A program made the position numbers and the translations under genes. Shown here in pieces: positions 17,282-26,308 of a stretch of 51,504 bases of DNA. How positions within the stretch are numbered: the stretch's first letter is position 1; every line of letters starts with the position of its first letter. Below the pieces are notes generated by a model. It was not told the DNA's origin, did not search any database, and saw only the letters and a program-made list of their open reading frames with translations. The DNA comes from Clostridia bacterium (GTDB taxonomy: Bacteria > Bacillota > Clostridia > Oscillospirales > Acutalibacteraceae), in contig JAGAOT010000015.1 in NCBI GenBank assembly GCA_017623615.1, positions 1-51,504 on the forward strand. The letters are read 5' to 3'.

Positions 17282-17296
17282 TCCTCTTAACACAAC

Positions 17297-17324
17297 AAAA
17301 GCCGACGGAAAACCGTCGGCTTTT
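17297..17324. terminator. Bidirectional intrinsic terminator
   Basis: A 12-bp perfect stem (AAAAGCCGACGG at 17297-17308 with CCGTCGGCTTTT at 17313-17324) encloses AAAA. It has A/T flanks on both sides and lies between the plus-strand rhamnosidase and the minus-strand bofA, so it can serve both. Confidence 0.88.
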
Positions 17325-17345
17325 AGAATTATGTAATAATAATAT

Positions 17346-17603
17346 TTAAAGTGCCATTATAAAATTCAGCACAAGCGCACCGATAACCCCCGGCATACCG
17401 AGCAAAGTGAATGCCGCCATGCTGTACCAGTTAACGGCAAGCGTAACGCCCGAAACAAGCCCCGCAAGGTTGACGGCAAAAAGCGCCGCCAACCCCTGAA
17501 AGGCAGATAACACAAAGCTTGTTGCCCCTTTTTCGCTTTTGACAGTCCACCACAAAACGCAGACAGCGCAAACAACCGCCGCCGCGATAAAGGCAAAATT
17601 CAT
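17346..17603 (-). CDS. bofA: Pro-sigma-K processing inhibitor BofA family protein
   Basis: The protein has 85 residues, the typical size. An N-terminal hydrophobic helix is followed by NLAGLVSGVTLAVNWYSMA and the conserved ending TLLGMPGVIGALVLNFI, the BofA family signature. In Bacillus, BofA sits in the outer forespore membrane and holds back the SpoIVFB protease that processes pro-sigma-K. The start is ATG 17603 with GGGGAGG upstream. The yaaL stop overlaps this ATG by one base (TGATG). This pair points to a spore former; whether sigma-K control works the same way here is not shown. Confidence 0.87.
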   Translation of the reverse strand: MNFAFIAAAVVCAVCVLWWTVKSEKGATSFVLSAFQGLAALFAVNLAGLVSGVTLAVNWYSMAAFTLLGMPGVIGALVLNFIMAL

Positions 17604-17881
17604 CAGATAACCTCCCCGAAAACGGAAATTTCGGCGCACTCCAGCCCCGTTTCCTTTGCCTGCTTAATAAGATATCTGTAAAGTGCCTTGAGCGACTGAA
17701 TTTCATAAATTATTGAATCCAGCAAATCCTCATTATTCTCATTTTCAAAGCGGCTGTATGCGCTTTTCAGCCTCTGTGAGGTGTCACGTATCTGCTCCAC
17801 AAGGCTGTCTGCAGGTCGATGCACGGGTTTTCTTATCATTTCATAGTAAAAAATCTTTGCCGATTTAAAATATTTTTCCAT
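17603..17881 (-). CDS. yaaL: YaaL-like DUF2508 protein
   Basis: The protein has 92 residues and is largely helical and acidic. It matches the DUF2508/YaaL family by size, composition (LKSAYSRFENENNEDLLDSIIYE) and position immediately before bofA, the standard recR-yaaL-bofA order, although recR is absent here. Function is unknown. ATG 17881 has GGGAGGA 9 bases upstream on the minus strand. It is divergent from manA across a 97-bp gap holding both promoters; I could not assign either with confidence. Confidence 0.82.
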   Translation of the reverse strand: MEKYFKSAKIFYYEMIRKPVHRPADSLVEQIRDTSQRLKSAYSRFENENNEDLLDSIIYEIQSLKALYRYLIKQAKETGLECAEISVFGEVI

Positions 17882-17978
17882 ATTTTTAGTCCTCCCGTAA
17901 ATATCCTATGGAAATTGTTGGACAAATATGATACAATAATACAGTTAATAACAAATAATTCCTTGGAGGGTTAATTTT

Positions 17979-18935
17979 ATGAAATTATATCCCGTAAAAC
18001 TGCTTCCCTTTGTTTCCGAAACCATCTGGGGCGGCAGAAAGCTGATTGACGAATACGGCGTTAAAACCGAAAAAAATAATGCCGCCGAGGGCTGGATGCT
18101 CTCATGCCACGAAGCGGGTGCAAGCATTGCCGCAAACGGCGAATTCTCGGGCATTTCCTTTGCCGAGGTTGTCAAAAACAATCCCGAGCTTTGCGGCAAA
18201 AACGCGGAGAAATTTGACGATTTCCCCATTCTCATAAAGTTCATCGATGCTATGGATAATCTCTCCGTGCAGGTGCATCCCACCAAGGAATACTGCGAAA
18301 AAACCGGCAGAGGTCAAAGCAAGACCGAATGCTGGTATATCATAGACTGCGACGAGGATGCATATTTGCTTCTCGGCTTCAATGATAAAATCACTCCTGC
18401 GCAGTTTAAAGAAGCTATTGAAAATAACACCCTGACGGATTATGTCAGCAAGGTGCCCGTTAAAAAGGGTGATTTCTTCTTTATCGAGTCGGGCACTCTG
18501 CATGCTATCTGTAAAGGCATTTTACTTGCCGAGGTGCAGGAGAGCTCCAACACCACCTACCGTATATATGACTACAACCGCGTCGGTGCCGACGGCAAGC
18601 CCCGCGAGCTTCATGTTGAGGACGGCGCAGCAGTAACAAAGCTTGAAAAATACTCACAGCCCGATTTCTCAAACCCCGCTCTTGACACCGACGAGCGCAG
18701 GTTGCTTGCGGACTGCCCGCTTTTTAAGGTGTGGAAGCTTGACACAAACGGCGAATTTTGCGGCAACGCAACAGAAGAATCGTTTGTTTCGCTCCTTATC
18801 ATGGACGGCGAGGGCAGCCTCGAATGCTGCGGCGAAACGCTTGCTCTGAAAAAAGGCGACAGTATTTTCATTCCCGCAAATGCGGGTGAATACAAGCTTT
18901 GCGGAAAGCTTGAAATAATCGAAACAAGGATTTAA
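17979..18935 (+). CDS. manA: Mannose-6-phosphate isomerase, type I (cupin)
   Basis: The protein has 318 residues. SVQVHPTKEY puts a zinc-ligand histidine at 100, TECWYI a glutamate at 117, and SGTLHAI a histidine at 175, the PMI type I metal site. It interconverts mannose 6-phosphate and fructose 6-phosphate, supplying or recycling mannose for surface glycans. ATG 17979 is preceded by GGAGGG at 17965-17970. It is the first gene of a five-gene plus-strand run; the next start lies one base after its stop. Confidence 0.93.
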   Translation: MKLYPVKLLPFVSETIWGGRKLIDEYGVKTEKNNAAEGWMLSCHEAGASIAANGEFSGISFAEVVKNNPELCGKNAEKFDDFPILIKFIDAMDNLSVQVHPTKEYCEKTGRGQSKTECWYIIDCDEDAYLLLGFNDKITPAQFKEAIENNTLTDYVSKVPVKKGDFFFIESGTLHAICKGILLAEVQESSNTTYRIYDYNRVGADGKPRELHVEDGAAVTKLEKYSQPDFSNPALDTDERRLLADCPLFKVWKLDTNGEFCGNATEESFVSLLIMDGEGSLECCGETLALKKGDSIFIPANAGEYKLCGKLEIIETRI

Positions 18936-18936
18936 A

Positions 18937-20853
18937 ATGGCGATTGTTAGTATACAAAATTTAAAAGTGGATTTTGGCGGCAAGGTGCTGTTTGAAAACG
19001 TTTCGTTTGACGTTAACCCCGGTGATTTCGTGGGTCTTATCGGCGCAAACGGAACGGGTAAAACCACGCTTTTCAAGGTTATCAGAGGCGAGGTTGAGCC
19101 GACAGAGGGCGGCGCATTCGTTGCAAAAACCACAAAAATAGGATATCTTGAGCAGCACGCATGCCACGGCTCGGTGCGCACGGTTTATGACGAAGCGTTG
19201 AGCATTTTTGAGCCGCTTATGCAAATTGAACGCGAGCTTGAAGATATAGCTGTTGCGATTGATGCACAGATAGGCAACCGAGATGAGCTTATTGAAAGGC
19301 AAAACAAGCTTCACGAGCAGTTTCAGGAGCAGGATGGGCTGACATATCAAAGCCGCACCCGCGCCGCTTTGCTCGGTTTAGGCTTTTCGGAAAACGATTT
19401 TACGCTCACCTGCGATAAGCTCAGCGGCGGTCAGCGTTCAAAATTAAGCATGTGCAAGCTGCTTTTAAGCGGGTCTGACGTGCTTTTGCTCGACGAGCCC
19501 ACAAACCATTTGGACATCGCGGGCACGGAATGGCTGGAAGAATTTCTCTCCGCATTTAAGGGCACGGTTATTGTTATTTCGCATGACCGTTATTTTCTTG
19601 ACCGCGTAACAAACAAAACAGTTGAGCTTTCACACGGAAAATGCCACTATACAAAAGGCAATTATTCGGAATATTTAAAGCTTAAAGAAGAACGTCTTGA
19701 AAGTGAAAGACGTCAATACGAAAATCAGATTGAAGAAATAAAGCGCATCGAGGGAATCATTGAGCAGCAGCGTTCATTTGCAAGAGAGCGCAACTTCATA
19801 ACCGCCGAAAGTAAACGAAAAATGCTTGAAAAGAAAAAGGCGGAGCTTGTTGTGCCCGACCCTCCCCTTTCAAAAATGCGCATGAAATTCACCCCCGCGT
19901 GCGAAACGGGCAACGATGTGTTAAACGTCAGCGCGCTTTCAAAGGCATTCGGCGAAAAACGCCTTTTTGCGGATGCAAATATGCAGGTTTTCAAGAATGA
20001 CCGGGTGTTTATGCTCGGCGCAAACGGCTGCGGCAAAACAACATTTTTACGCATTTTGACCCGTCAGCAGTCCGCGGATTCAGGCAGCTTCCTTTTCGGA
20101 GCAAACGTAAAGGTCGGTTATTTTGACCAGAGCCTTGAAAGCCTTCACGGCGGCAAAACCGTTGTTGACGAAATATGGGATGAGCACCGCTCTTTTACCG
20201 AAACCACCGTGCGCAGCTATCTTGCGCTGTTTCTTTTCCGCGGTGACGACGTTTTCAAGAGCGTGGATACCCTCAGCGGCGGAGAAAAAGCAAAGCTCTG
20301 CCTTTTAAAGCTTATGCTTTCGGGCGCAAACGTTTTGCTTCTTGACGAGCCGACAAACCACCTTGACATTCCTTCAAGAGAAGTGCTTGAAGCCGCTCTT
20401 GCCGACTTTGACGGCACGATAATCGCCGTTTCGCACGACAGATATTTTATAAATAAGCTCTCAACAAAAATATACCGCATGACCGAAAACGGCTTCGATA
20501 AATTTGACGGCGACTACAACGACTATGCCGAGGCAGCCCTTGCCAAAGCAAAGGAAAAGCCTAAAAAATCCGAGGTTAAGGTGAATTTATATAAGCTTCG
20601 CAAGGAGCGCGAAAGCGAAATCAACCGCTTAAAGGGCAAAATCAAGCGTCTGGAAGCGGATATCGACCGCCTTGACGGCGAAATTTCAGATTTAAATGCC
20701 GCCCTTTCCTCCCCCGAGGCATCGGCGGACTATGAAAAAATAATTGAGCTTACCAACAAGCTGGAGGATGCAAGCGAAAGCCAGCTTGCTCTCATGGACG
20801 AATGGGAAGCCTGCAATTCAAGATTAAATGAACTAACCGAGCAGGAGGTTTGA
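18937..20853 (+). CDS. ABC-F family ATPase (Uup/YdiF type)
   Basis: The protein has 638 residues, two ABC domains and no membrane segments. The first Walker A (GANGTGKTT) is at residues 36-44, the second (GANGCGKTT) near 366. Each domain has LSGGQ/LSGGE and LLLDEPTNHLD. The interdomain linker (about 230-300) is basic and helical, and a C-terminal coiled coil of about 80 residues (560-638) resembles Uup. ABC-F proteins bind the ribosome E site and relieve stalling or antibiotic block. Which subgroup this is cannot be settled by eye; the C-terminal coiled coil argues for a housekeeping Uup/YdiF-like role. Confidence 0.92.
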   Translation: MAIVSIQNLKVDFGGKVLFENVSFDVNPGDFVGLIGANGTGKTTLFKVIRGEVEPTEGGAFVAKTTKIGYLEQHACHGSVRTVYDEALSIFEPLMQIERELEDIAVAIDAQIGNRDELIERQNKLHEQFQEQDGLTYQSRTRAALLGLGFSENDFTLTCDKLSGGQRSKLSMCKLLLSGSDVLLLDEPTNHLDIAGTEWLEEFLSAFKGTVIVISHDRYFLDRVTNKTVELSHGKCHYTKGNYSEYLKLKEERLESERRQYENQIEEIKRIEGIIEQQRSFARERNFITAESKRKMLEKKKAELVVPDPPLSKMRMKFTPACETGNDVLNVSALSKAFGEKRLFADANMQVFKNDRVFMLGANGCGKTTFLRILTRQQSADSGSFLFGANVKVGYFDQSLESLHGGKTVVDEIWDEHRSFTETTVRSYLALFLFRGDDVFKSVDTLSGGEKAKLCLLKLMLSGANVLLLDEPTNHLDIPSREVLEAALADFDGTIIAVSHDRYFINKLSTKIYRMTENGFDKFDGDYNDYAEAALAKAKEKPKKSEVKVNLYKLRKERESEINRLKGKIKRLEADIDRLDGEISDLNAALSSPEASADYEKIIELTNKLEDASESQLALMDEWEACNSRLNELTEQEV

Positions 20854-20856
20854 TTT

Positions 20857-23031
20857 ATGACAAGCAACGAACTTTTCAAAGGCGCAAAATGGATTGAATG
20901 TGCCGGCAACGATGCTCCGCTTTTCAGAAAAACATTTAATGCCAAAAAGGGTGAAAAAGCCGAAATCACCATTTGCGGTCTGGGATTTTTTCACCTTTAT
21001 ATCAACGGCAAAAAGGTGAGCGAGGATTTGCTCACCCCCAACGCCACAAACTATAGCTACCGCAAGCTTGACTGGTTTGAATACCCGCTCAACGATGACC
21101 TTTCATTCAGAATTTATGCGATGAAATATGATATTTCCGATTACCTTCTTGAGGGCGAAAACACCCTTGCCGTTATGCTGGGCAACGGATACTATAACCA
21201 AAACAAGCGCGATGCCGAGGGCAAGGTTGATTTCGGCGACCCCAAGCTTTGCTATGTTATAGAAAAAGAAAGCGGAAACGTTATTTCCGATGAAACAACG
21301 CTTACACGCAAGGGCTACATACTTGAAAACAACCTTTATCTCGGCGAATTTCATGACTACACGCAGTATCCTTCGGGTTTTGACTGCAACGGCTACAGCG
21401 GAAACGACTTTGCCGAAAGCTCGGTTATCCCCGCCCCCGAAAGCGATTTTTATATTCAGTTTTCCCCCTCGGATAAGGTTATCCGCTCGCTTGAGCCGAA
21501 GCTTATAAAGGACGAGGGCAAAACCAAGCTTTATGAGGTCAGCGAAAACACCGTTGGCTATGCAGTTTTCAAATGCGCCGAAAAGGGTAAGAAAATCGTT
21601 GTCAGCTACGCGGAAGAAATCTATGATGAAAGACCTTATTACGGCATTAAGTTTGTTGAAAACTATCAGACGGATACATTCATTACCGACGGCGCAGACC
21701 GCGAATATATTCCGCAATTCTGTTGGCACGGCTTCCGCTATTTCAGGGTTGAGGGCGACGTTGAGCCGGTAAGAGTTGACGTTGTTCACTCCGACTGCCC
21801 CGTTACCTCATCTTTTGAAAGCGATAACGAAAATCTCAACTGGCTTTATGAGGCATATATCAGAACACAGCTTTGCAACATGCACTGCGGCGTACCGTCC
21901 GACTGCCCGCACAGAGAGCGTTTGGGCTACACCGGCGACGGTCAGCTTTGCTGCGAAGCGGGCATGATGCTCCTCGACAGCTGTGAATTTTACCGCAAAT
22001 GGCTCTATGACATTGCGGACTGCCAGTGCAAGCAAACGGGTCACGTTCTTCACACAGCCCCCGCAATGGGCGGAGGCGGCGGACCCGCAGGCTGGGGCGG
22101 CGCGATAGTGGAAGTGCCCTACAGATTCTATAAAGCATACGGCGACAAGGAGTTGCTCAACGAGTTTTTCCCGAAAATGCTTCATTTCTTTGACTATCTT
22201 GAAAGCAGAAGCGAAAACGGACTTGTTTACCGCGAGGAAGAAAACGGCTGGTGCCTCGGCGACTGGTGCACACCCGATAAGATTAGAATACCCGAAACAT
22301 ATGTCAACACCTGCCTCTATGTAAAGTTTATGCAGCAGGCATTGGAAGCCGCCGAAATTCTCGGCAGGCAGTCAGAGGCTGCTCATCTTCCCGAACGCAT
22401 TGAAAAGGTTAAGAGAGCACTCTATGTTGCATATTACAGCCCGCAGCAGGGCACATACTGCGGCGATATTCAGGGCGCATCCTGCCTTGCGCTTCAGATA
22501 GGATTGGGCAACGAAAACGTCAAAAAAGTTATGTTCGATAAATACAGAAAGCTCGGCATGTTTGACACAGGCATTATCGCCACCGAAGCACTCCCCCGTT
22601 ATCTTTTTGAAAACGGAGAAGCACAGCTTGCTTTCGACCTGCTTTCAAGTGATAAAGAGGTTTCGTTTGCCTACATGGCAAGAAACGGCGCAACCACAAT
22701 TTGGGAAAACTGGAACGGCGCGGATTCACGCAACCACCCGATGTTCGGCTCCGCTACAAAATATCTGTTCACCTATCTCCTCGGCATTCGTCAGCCCGCA
22801 GACAGCGCAGGCTACGAAAAAGTTGTTATCACCCCCTGCTTTGTTGACGGCATGAACAAGGCAAAGGGTCATATCACAACGCAAAACGGCGTTATTTCGG
22901 TTGAATATGTCAAGGACGGCGGCAAAGCACGGATTAAGGTTTTTGCAGACCCGAAGATTGAAGCAAGTTTCGAATATAACGGCAAATCAACCGCATTCAG
23001 CGGCGAAGCGGAATTTGAAATTGAAGTTTGA
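20857..23031 (+). CDS. Alpha-L-rhamnosidase, GH78
   Basis: The protein has 724 residues and no signal peptide. N-terminal beta domains carry TICGLGFFHLYINGKKV and WHGFRYFRVEG. The catalytic (alpha/alpha)6 domain starts near 345 with GVPSDCPHRERLGYTGDGQ, a canonical GH78 motif with the catalytic acid, and GATTIWENWNG near 610 provides the partner glutamate. It should hydrolyse terminal alpha-L-rhamnose. It is only distantly like the GH78 at 14983 and its motif is more canonical, so the two may use different rhamnosides. GCAGGAGG at the end of the ABC-F gene is its RBS. Confidence 0.93.
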   Translation: MTSNELFKGAKWIECAGNDAPLFRKTFNAKKGEKAEITICGLGFFHLYINGKKVSEDLLTPNATNYSYRKLDWFEYPLNDDLSFRIYAMKYDISDYLLEGENTLAVMLGNGYYNQNKRDAEGKVDFGDPKLCYVIEKESGNVISDETTLTRKGYILENNLYLGEFHDYTQYPSGFDCNGYSGNDFAESSVIPAPESDFYIQFSPSDKVIRSLEPKLIKDEGKTKLYEVSENTVGYAVFKCAEKGKKIVVSYAEEIYDERPYYGIKFVENYQTDTFITDGADREYIPQFCWHGFRYFRVEGDVEPVRVDVVHSDCPVTSSFESDNENLNWLYEAYIRTQLCNMHCGVPSDCPHRERLGYTGDGQLCCEAGMMLLDSCEFYRKWLYDIADCQCKQTGHVLHTAPAMGGGGGPAGWGGAIVEVPYRFYKAYGDKELLNEFFPKMLHFFDYLESRSENGLVYREEENGWCLGDWCTPDKIRIPETYVNTCLYVKFMQQALEAAEILGRQSEAAHLPERIEKVKRALYVAYYSPQQGTYCGDIQGASCLALQIGLGNENVKKVMFDKYRKLGMFDTGIIATEALPRYLFENGEAQLAFDLLSSDKEVSFAYMARNGATTIWENWNGADSRNHPMFGSATKYLFTYLLGIRQPADSAGYEKVVITPCFVDGMNKAKGHITTQNGVISVEYVKDGGKARIKVFADPKIEASFEYNGKSTAFSGEAEFEIEV

Positions 23032-23045
23032 CAGGAGTGCATTTT

Positions 23046-23612
23046 ATGGTAACCATAAAAAGATACGAGCCTAAATATTTTGACGATGTGCGTCAGGTTT
23101 GCATAAACACAGCCCCGAAAGAAGCGGCAACCAACCCCAATATGCACGATTTTATTCTTTTCACCTTCTGCGACTATTATGTTGAGCAGGAGCCCGAAAA
23201 TGTTTTTGTTCTTGTTGACGAAGAAACCGACACCGCGCAGGGATATGTTTTCGGCGCAAGGGACTTTAAAACATATATAAAAAACATCAAACCTTATCTT
23301 GCAAAGGTTAAAAAGACGGGAAGAAGCTATTATTTCGATGCCATTGCGGAAATTATCGGTCACGGTGTTTTTTCGCTCAAATATCCTGCCCATCTTCACA
23401 TTGACATCAACGAACCTTTCAGAGGCAGCGGCAACGGCTCACGCATGATTTCAACCCTGACGGAGCACATGAAAAAATCTTACGGTACAAAGGCAATTAT
23501 GCTCATTGTCGGCTCAAGAAACACGCGCGGAATTAATTTCTATAAGAAAAACGGCTTCAAAAAAATCTGCGCGCTCAAAAGCAGCGGCACCGTGATGGCA
23601 AAGGAGCTTTGA
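23046..23612 (+). CDS. GNAT-family N-acetyltransferase
   Basis: The protein has 188 residues. LHIDINEPFRGSGNGSRMIS near 119-138 is the acetyl-CoA-binding R/Q-x-x-G-x-G/A segment, followed by SRNTRGINFYKKNGFKKI, the usual C-terminal strand-helix of GNATs. The inner part (residues 60-115) is longer than minimal GNATs and resembles the OGA-linked or carbohydrate-context GNAT type. Substrate unknown. ATG 23046 has AGGAGTG at 23033-23039. It sits between a rhamnosidase and a Gfo/Idh/MocA enzyme, hinting at an amino-sugar or glycoside substrate. Confidence 0.85.
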   Translation: MVTIKRYEPKYFDDVRQVCINTAPKEAATNPNMHDFILFTFCDYYVEQEPENVFVLVDEETDTAQGYVFGARDFKTYIKNIKPYLAKVKKTGRSYYFDAIAEIIGHGVFSLKYPAHLHIDINEPFRGSGNGSRMISTLTEHMKKSYGTKAIMLIVGSRNTRGINFYKKNGFKKICALKSSGTVMAKEL

Positions 23613-23613
23613 T

Positions 23614-24585
23614 ATGCGCTACGGAGTTATTGGCACGGGCTGGATAGCCAAATCATTTATCGACGGCGCAAGAATGCTTTGCGGCGCGGAATTTGCCGCC
23701 GTTTATTCGCGCACAAATGAAAGCGGCGAAAGGTTTGCCGAGGCGAATAAAATCGCAACAGTATATACGGATATAAACGAATTTGCCAAAGGCGATTTTG
23801 AGGCTGTTTATGTTGCAAGCCCCAACCGCCTGCATTTTGAGCAGTCAAGGCTGATGCTTGAAAACGGCAAGCATGTTATCTGCGAAAAGCCGATAACGGT
23901 TGAGCCTGAAGAACTTTCGGAGCTTCAGGCTTTGGCAAAAGAAAAAGGGCTTATTTATATAGAAGCAATAATGTATATGTTTAACCCCGCAAGGGATTTG
24001 CTTCGTGATGCCGTTTCAAAAATCGGCAGGATAACAAGCGTGCATTTTGATTTTTCACAGCTTTCCTCTAAATACCCCGCATATCTTGAGGGTAAGCTAC
24101 CCAATATTTTCAACCCCGCGCTTGCAACCGGCTGTCTTATGGACTTGGGCATTTACTGCGTTTATCCCGCGCTTGACCTTTTCGGCATGCCCGAAAAAAT
24201 AACAGCATGCGCCCATTTTATGGATAGCGGAGCAGACGGAAGCGGCAATGCAGCCCTGCTCTACCCCGACAAGCTGGTTAATCTGACCTATTCAAAGCTC
24301 GGGCAAGACAGGCTCGGCTCACAGATTTTCGGCGACAGGGGCACAATCACCATAGAATCAATTTCAAAGCTGATAAACATGTATATGATTGACAACGGCG
24401 GAAATAAAACGGAGCTTATAGGCGACGTGCCCAAAGAAAAACTTATGGGCTATGAAGCCGCGGCATTTGAGCGTTTTATTGCAATCCCCGACGACGAATA
24501 TTATGCTCTTGCGTGTGAAAGAGCAATGCAGGTCAGCCGAATAATGAAGGAAATCCGAAATATTTCGGGAATAAGATTCAGTTAA
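23614..24585 (+). CDS. Gfo/Idh/MocA family oxidoreductase
   Basis: The protein has 323 residues. The N-terminal Rossmann motif GVIGTGWIAKSF binds NAD(P), and HVICEKPITVEPEE near 88 is the family's EKP signature with the catalytic lysine. YIEAIMYMFNP and LMDLGIYCVYPALDLFG complete the substrate domain. Members oxidise or reduce sugars or inositols, including glucose-fructose and dihydrodiol types. It starts one base after the GNAT stop and ends the operon, followed by a terminator. Confidence 0.9.
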   Translation: MRYGVIGTGWIAKSFIDGARMLCGAEFAAVYSRTNESGERFAEANKIATVYTDINEFAKGDFEAVYVASPNRLHFEQSRLMLENGKHVICEKPITVEPEELSELQALAKEKGLIYIEAIMYMFNPARDLLRDAVSKIGRITSVHFDFSQLSSKYPAYLEGKLPNIFNPALATGCLMDLGIYCVYPALDLFGMPEKITACAHFMDSGADGSGNAALLYPDKLVNLTYSKLGQDRLGSQIFGDRGTITIESISKLINMYMIDNGGNKTELIGDVPKEKLMGYEAAAFERFIAIPDDEYYALACERAMQVSRIMKEIRNISGIRFS

Positions 24586-24591
24586 TTCACA

Positions 24592-24622
24592 AAAAACCAA
24601 GGTTTTTTACCTTGGTTTTTTT
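24592..24622 (+). terminator. Intrinsic terminator of the manA operon
   Basis: The stem is AAAAACCAAGG (24592-24602) with CCTTGGTTTTT (24610-24620), with a 7-nt loop and a following T run. From here to 24922 the sequence is AT-rich; I see no supportable gene in it, only a weak 5-bp hairpin near 24826-24843. Confidence 0.85.
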
Positions 24623-24922
24623 GCATTTTCAGGGCGTTTTTGTGAGTAAAAATACATACATATTCACCCTGTATAATAACAAAAATAAGGAATGCATATA
24701 TACATAAAAAATTGTATATTCTGCCGTTTTTAACAGAAATTTAACAATTATTTGGTGAAAATGTGAAAAAATTTTTAACGCATTGTCGCAAAATTTTGTT
24801 TTTAGTAGTAATTTTTTTGGATTGATCACGGTTTAAAGCGTGAGCTTTCCTTGATTTCAAGCGGGTTTGCGCAATTCTTGTTTAATTTGTCTAAAAGTTT
24901 TCCACACTTAAAAAAACTTCTG

Positions 24923-24951
24923 TTGACATTATCCAAACACGGTGCTATTAT
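24923..24951 (+). promoter_or_regulatory. Promoter of the Tad pilus operon
   Basis: TTGACA at 24923-24928 and TATTAT at 24946-24951 are 17 bases apart. The start near 24958 gives a leader of about 46 nt to the prepilin peptidase ATG. This is the only clear promoter before 35299. Confidence 0.85.
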
Positions 24952-25003
24952 GAGGGTGCGGAAAGGAAATATCTTCCGCAAAACAAATCGGAGGCGATTG
25001 CCA

Positions 25004-25687
25004 ATGACTGATATAATTTACGGCGGTGCACTCGGATTATTGGCGGCTCTGGCATTTAACCGGATAGCGGTTTTTCAGATTAAGAAAAGAACCGATGAAA
25101 CATCAAAAATCGAGGCGGTTAAAAACACGGCGGCAATAGTCATCTGGGTTCTGCTTTCAGGAATTCTTTTCGCGGCGGTTTTTGCAATAATCAAAGACAC
25201 GCCCACCCGCATTGAAGCGGTTGCATATATCTCAATCGCAATTTCAATCGGCGTTGTTGATTTGGATATCAAAAAAATCCCGAACTCCTCGGTGTTAGCT
25301 CTTCTGCTTATCAGAACAGGTTTTCTGATTTATGCAATCGCAACCGGAGCTCCGCTCAAGGAAACGCTCATTCCCTCGCTGGCAGGTCTTGCAGGCGGCT
25401 TCATCCTCTATCAGCTCCCGATGTTTTTCGGAATCCCGATTGGAACGGGTGATGTCAAATACAGCGCGGCGATTGGCTACTGCCTCGGAGCATTCGGATA
25501 TTTGCAGGCGGCGCTTATCATGGCGGCAGGTCTTGTAATCTATCTCATCTATCTCGTGGCAACAAAGAAAGGTTCGCTCAAAACAGCAGTTCCGATGGGA
25601 CCGTATCTTTCACTCGGAGTTGTTTTCACGGTTTTGTTTCCGATGTTCGGCGAGCTTTCGCAAACGGTTTTTTCATCGCTTTTTTAA
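25004..25687 (+). CDS. Prepilin peptidase, A24A family (TadV/CpaA)
   Basis: The protein has 227 residues with about seven membrane helices. The two catalytic aspartate motifs are visible: VVDLDIKKIPN (D86, with D88 nearby) and GTGDVKYSAA (D150). It cleaves the leader of Flp pilins and TadE-like pseudopilins after glycine on the cytoplasmic side. It lacks the N-terminal methylase and zinc domain of PilD, as expected for TadV/CpaA. ATG 25004 has GGAGG 9 bases upstream; the open frame extends further upstream but that stretch precedes the transcription start. Confidence 0.92.
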   Translation: MTDIIYGGALGLLAALAFNRIAVFQIKKRTDETSKIEAVKNTAAIVIWVLLSGILFAAVFAIIKDTPTRIEAVAYISIAISIGVVDLDIKKIPNSSVLALLLIRTGFLIYAIATGAPLKETLIPSLAGLAGGFILYQLPMFFGIPIGTGDVKYSAAIGYCLGAFGYLQAALIMAAGLVIYLIYLVATKKGSLKTAVPMGPYLSLGVVFTVLFPMFGELSQTVFSSLF

Positions 25688-25739
25688 AACGGCCATAATA
25701 CCCTGCTGAAAGGGTAAAAAAATATAAGGAGGCATAGTT

Positions 25740-25946
25740 ATGTTAAGAAAATGGTTCAAAGACGAGGAAGGTCAAGGCATGGTTGAGTACGGTCTCATCA
25801 TCGGACTTATTGCAGTTGTCGTCATTGTTGCACTCGTTGCACTTGGACCGAAAGTACGCAGCATGTTCGATAAGGTTAACACCGAGCTTGACAAGGCGGG
25901 TGCAGGCGGCGCAGCAGGCGGCGTAACAGGTGGCTCTACCACATAA
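25740..25946 (+). CDS. Flp/Fap-type pilin, copy 1
   Basis: The protein has 68 residues. A short charged leader ending EEG (G11) precedes QGMVEYGLIIGLIAVVVIVALVAL. Cleavage after G11 puts Glu at +5 and Tyr at +6, the Flp motif. The hydrophobic helix builds the pilus core and the Gly/Ala/Ser/Thr-rich tail (49-68) is probably exposed. It differs from copy 2 by one residue (Asp/Glu at position 43), yet the genes differ at many third positions. RBS AAGGAGG at 25727-25733. A small ATTCGC/GCGAAT hairpin (25946-25960) overlaps its stop. Confidence 0.95.
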   Translation: MLRKWFKDEEGQGMVEYGLIIGLIAVVVIVALVALGPKVRSMFDKVNTELDKAGAGGAAGGVTGGSTT

Positions 25947-26058
25947 TTCGCTTGGCGAATCAGGGTAAAAGAGGAAAAGAAAATAACAAGGGAAACCGAA
26001 AATAACAAATGAAAAAACAGAAAGAGAAATAAATGAAAATTTGAACGGAGGTAATCTT

Positions 26059-26265
26059 ATGTTGAGAAAATGGTTTAAAGACGAAGAAGGTCAAGGCATG
26101 GTTGAATACGGCCTTATCATCGGTCTTATCGCAGTTGTTGTTATCGTTGCTCTCGTTGCACTCGGCCCCAAGGTACGCAGCATGTTCGAAAAGGTTAACA
26201 CCGAGCTTGACAAGGCGGGCGCAGGCGGCGCAGCAGGCGGCGTAACAGGCGGCAGCACAACCTGA
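26059..26265 (+). CDS. Flp/Fap-type pilin, copy 2
   Basis: The protein has 68 residues and is identical to copy 1 except for Glu instead of Asp in the MF(D/E)KVN segment. It has the same cleavage site after G11 and the same Gly-rich tail. ATG 26059 has CGGAGG 7 bases upstream. A strong hairpin follows at 26309-26339 and likely lets the pilins be expressed above the assembly genes. Many synonymous differences from copy 1 show the duplication is old and the protein is under tight selection. Confidence 0.95.
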   Translation: MLRKWFKDEEGQGMVEYGLIIGLIAVVVIVALVALGPKVRSMFEKVNTELDKAGAGGAAGGVTGGSTT

Positions 26266-26308
26266 TTTTAATTTCAATCTCTCCAAATTAAAAACTGATT
26301 AGCCCTAT

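Noticed and set aside
18937-20853. Antibiotic-resistance ABC-F protein
   Set aside because: The long C-terminal coiled coil and housekeeping context fit Uup/YdiF-type proteins better; resistance cannot be read from sequence by eye.
24629-24829. 66-codon minus-strand frame in the gap before the Tad operon
   Set aside because: AT-rich, GTG start without RBS, composition driven by poly-A/T; no recognisable domain.
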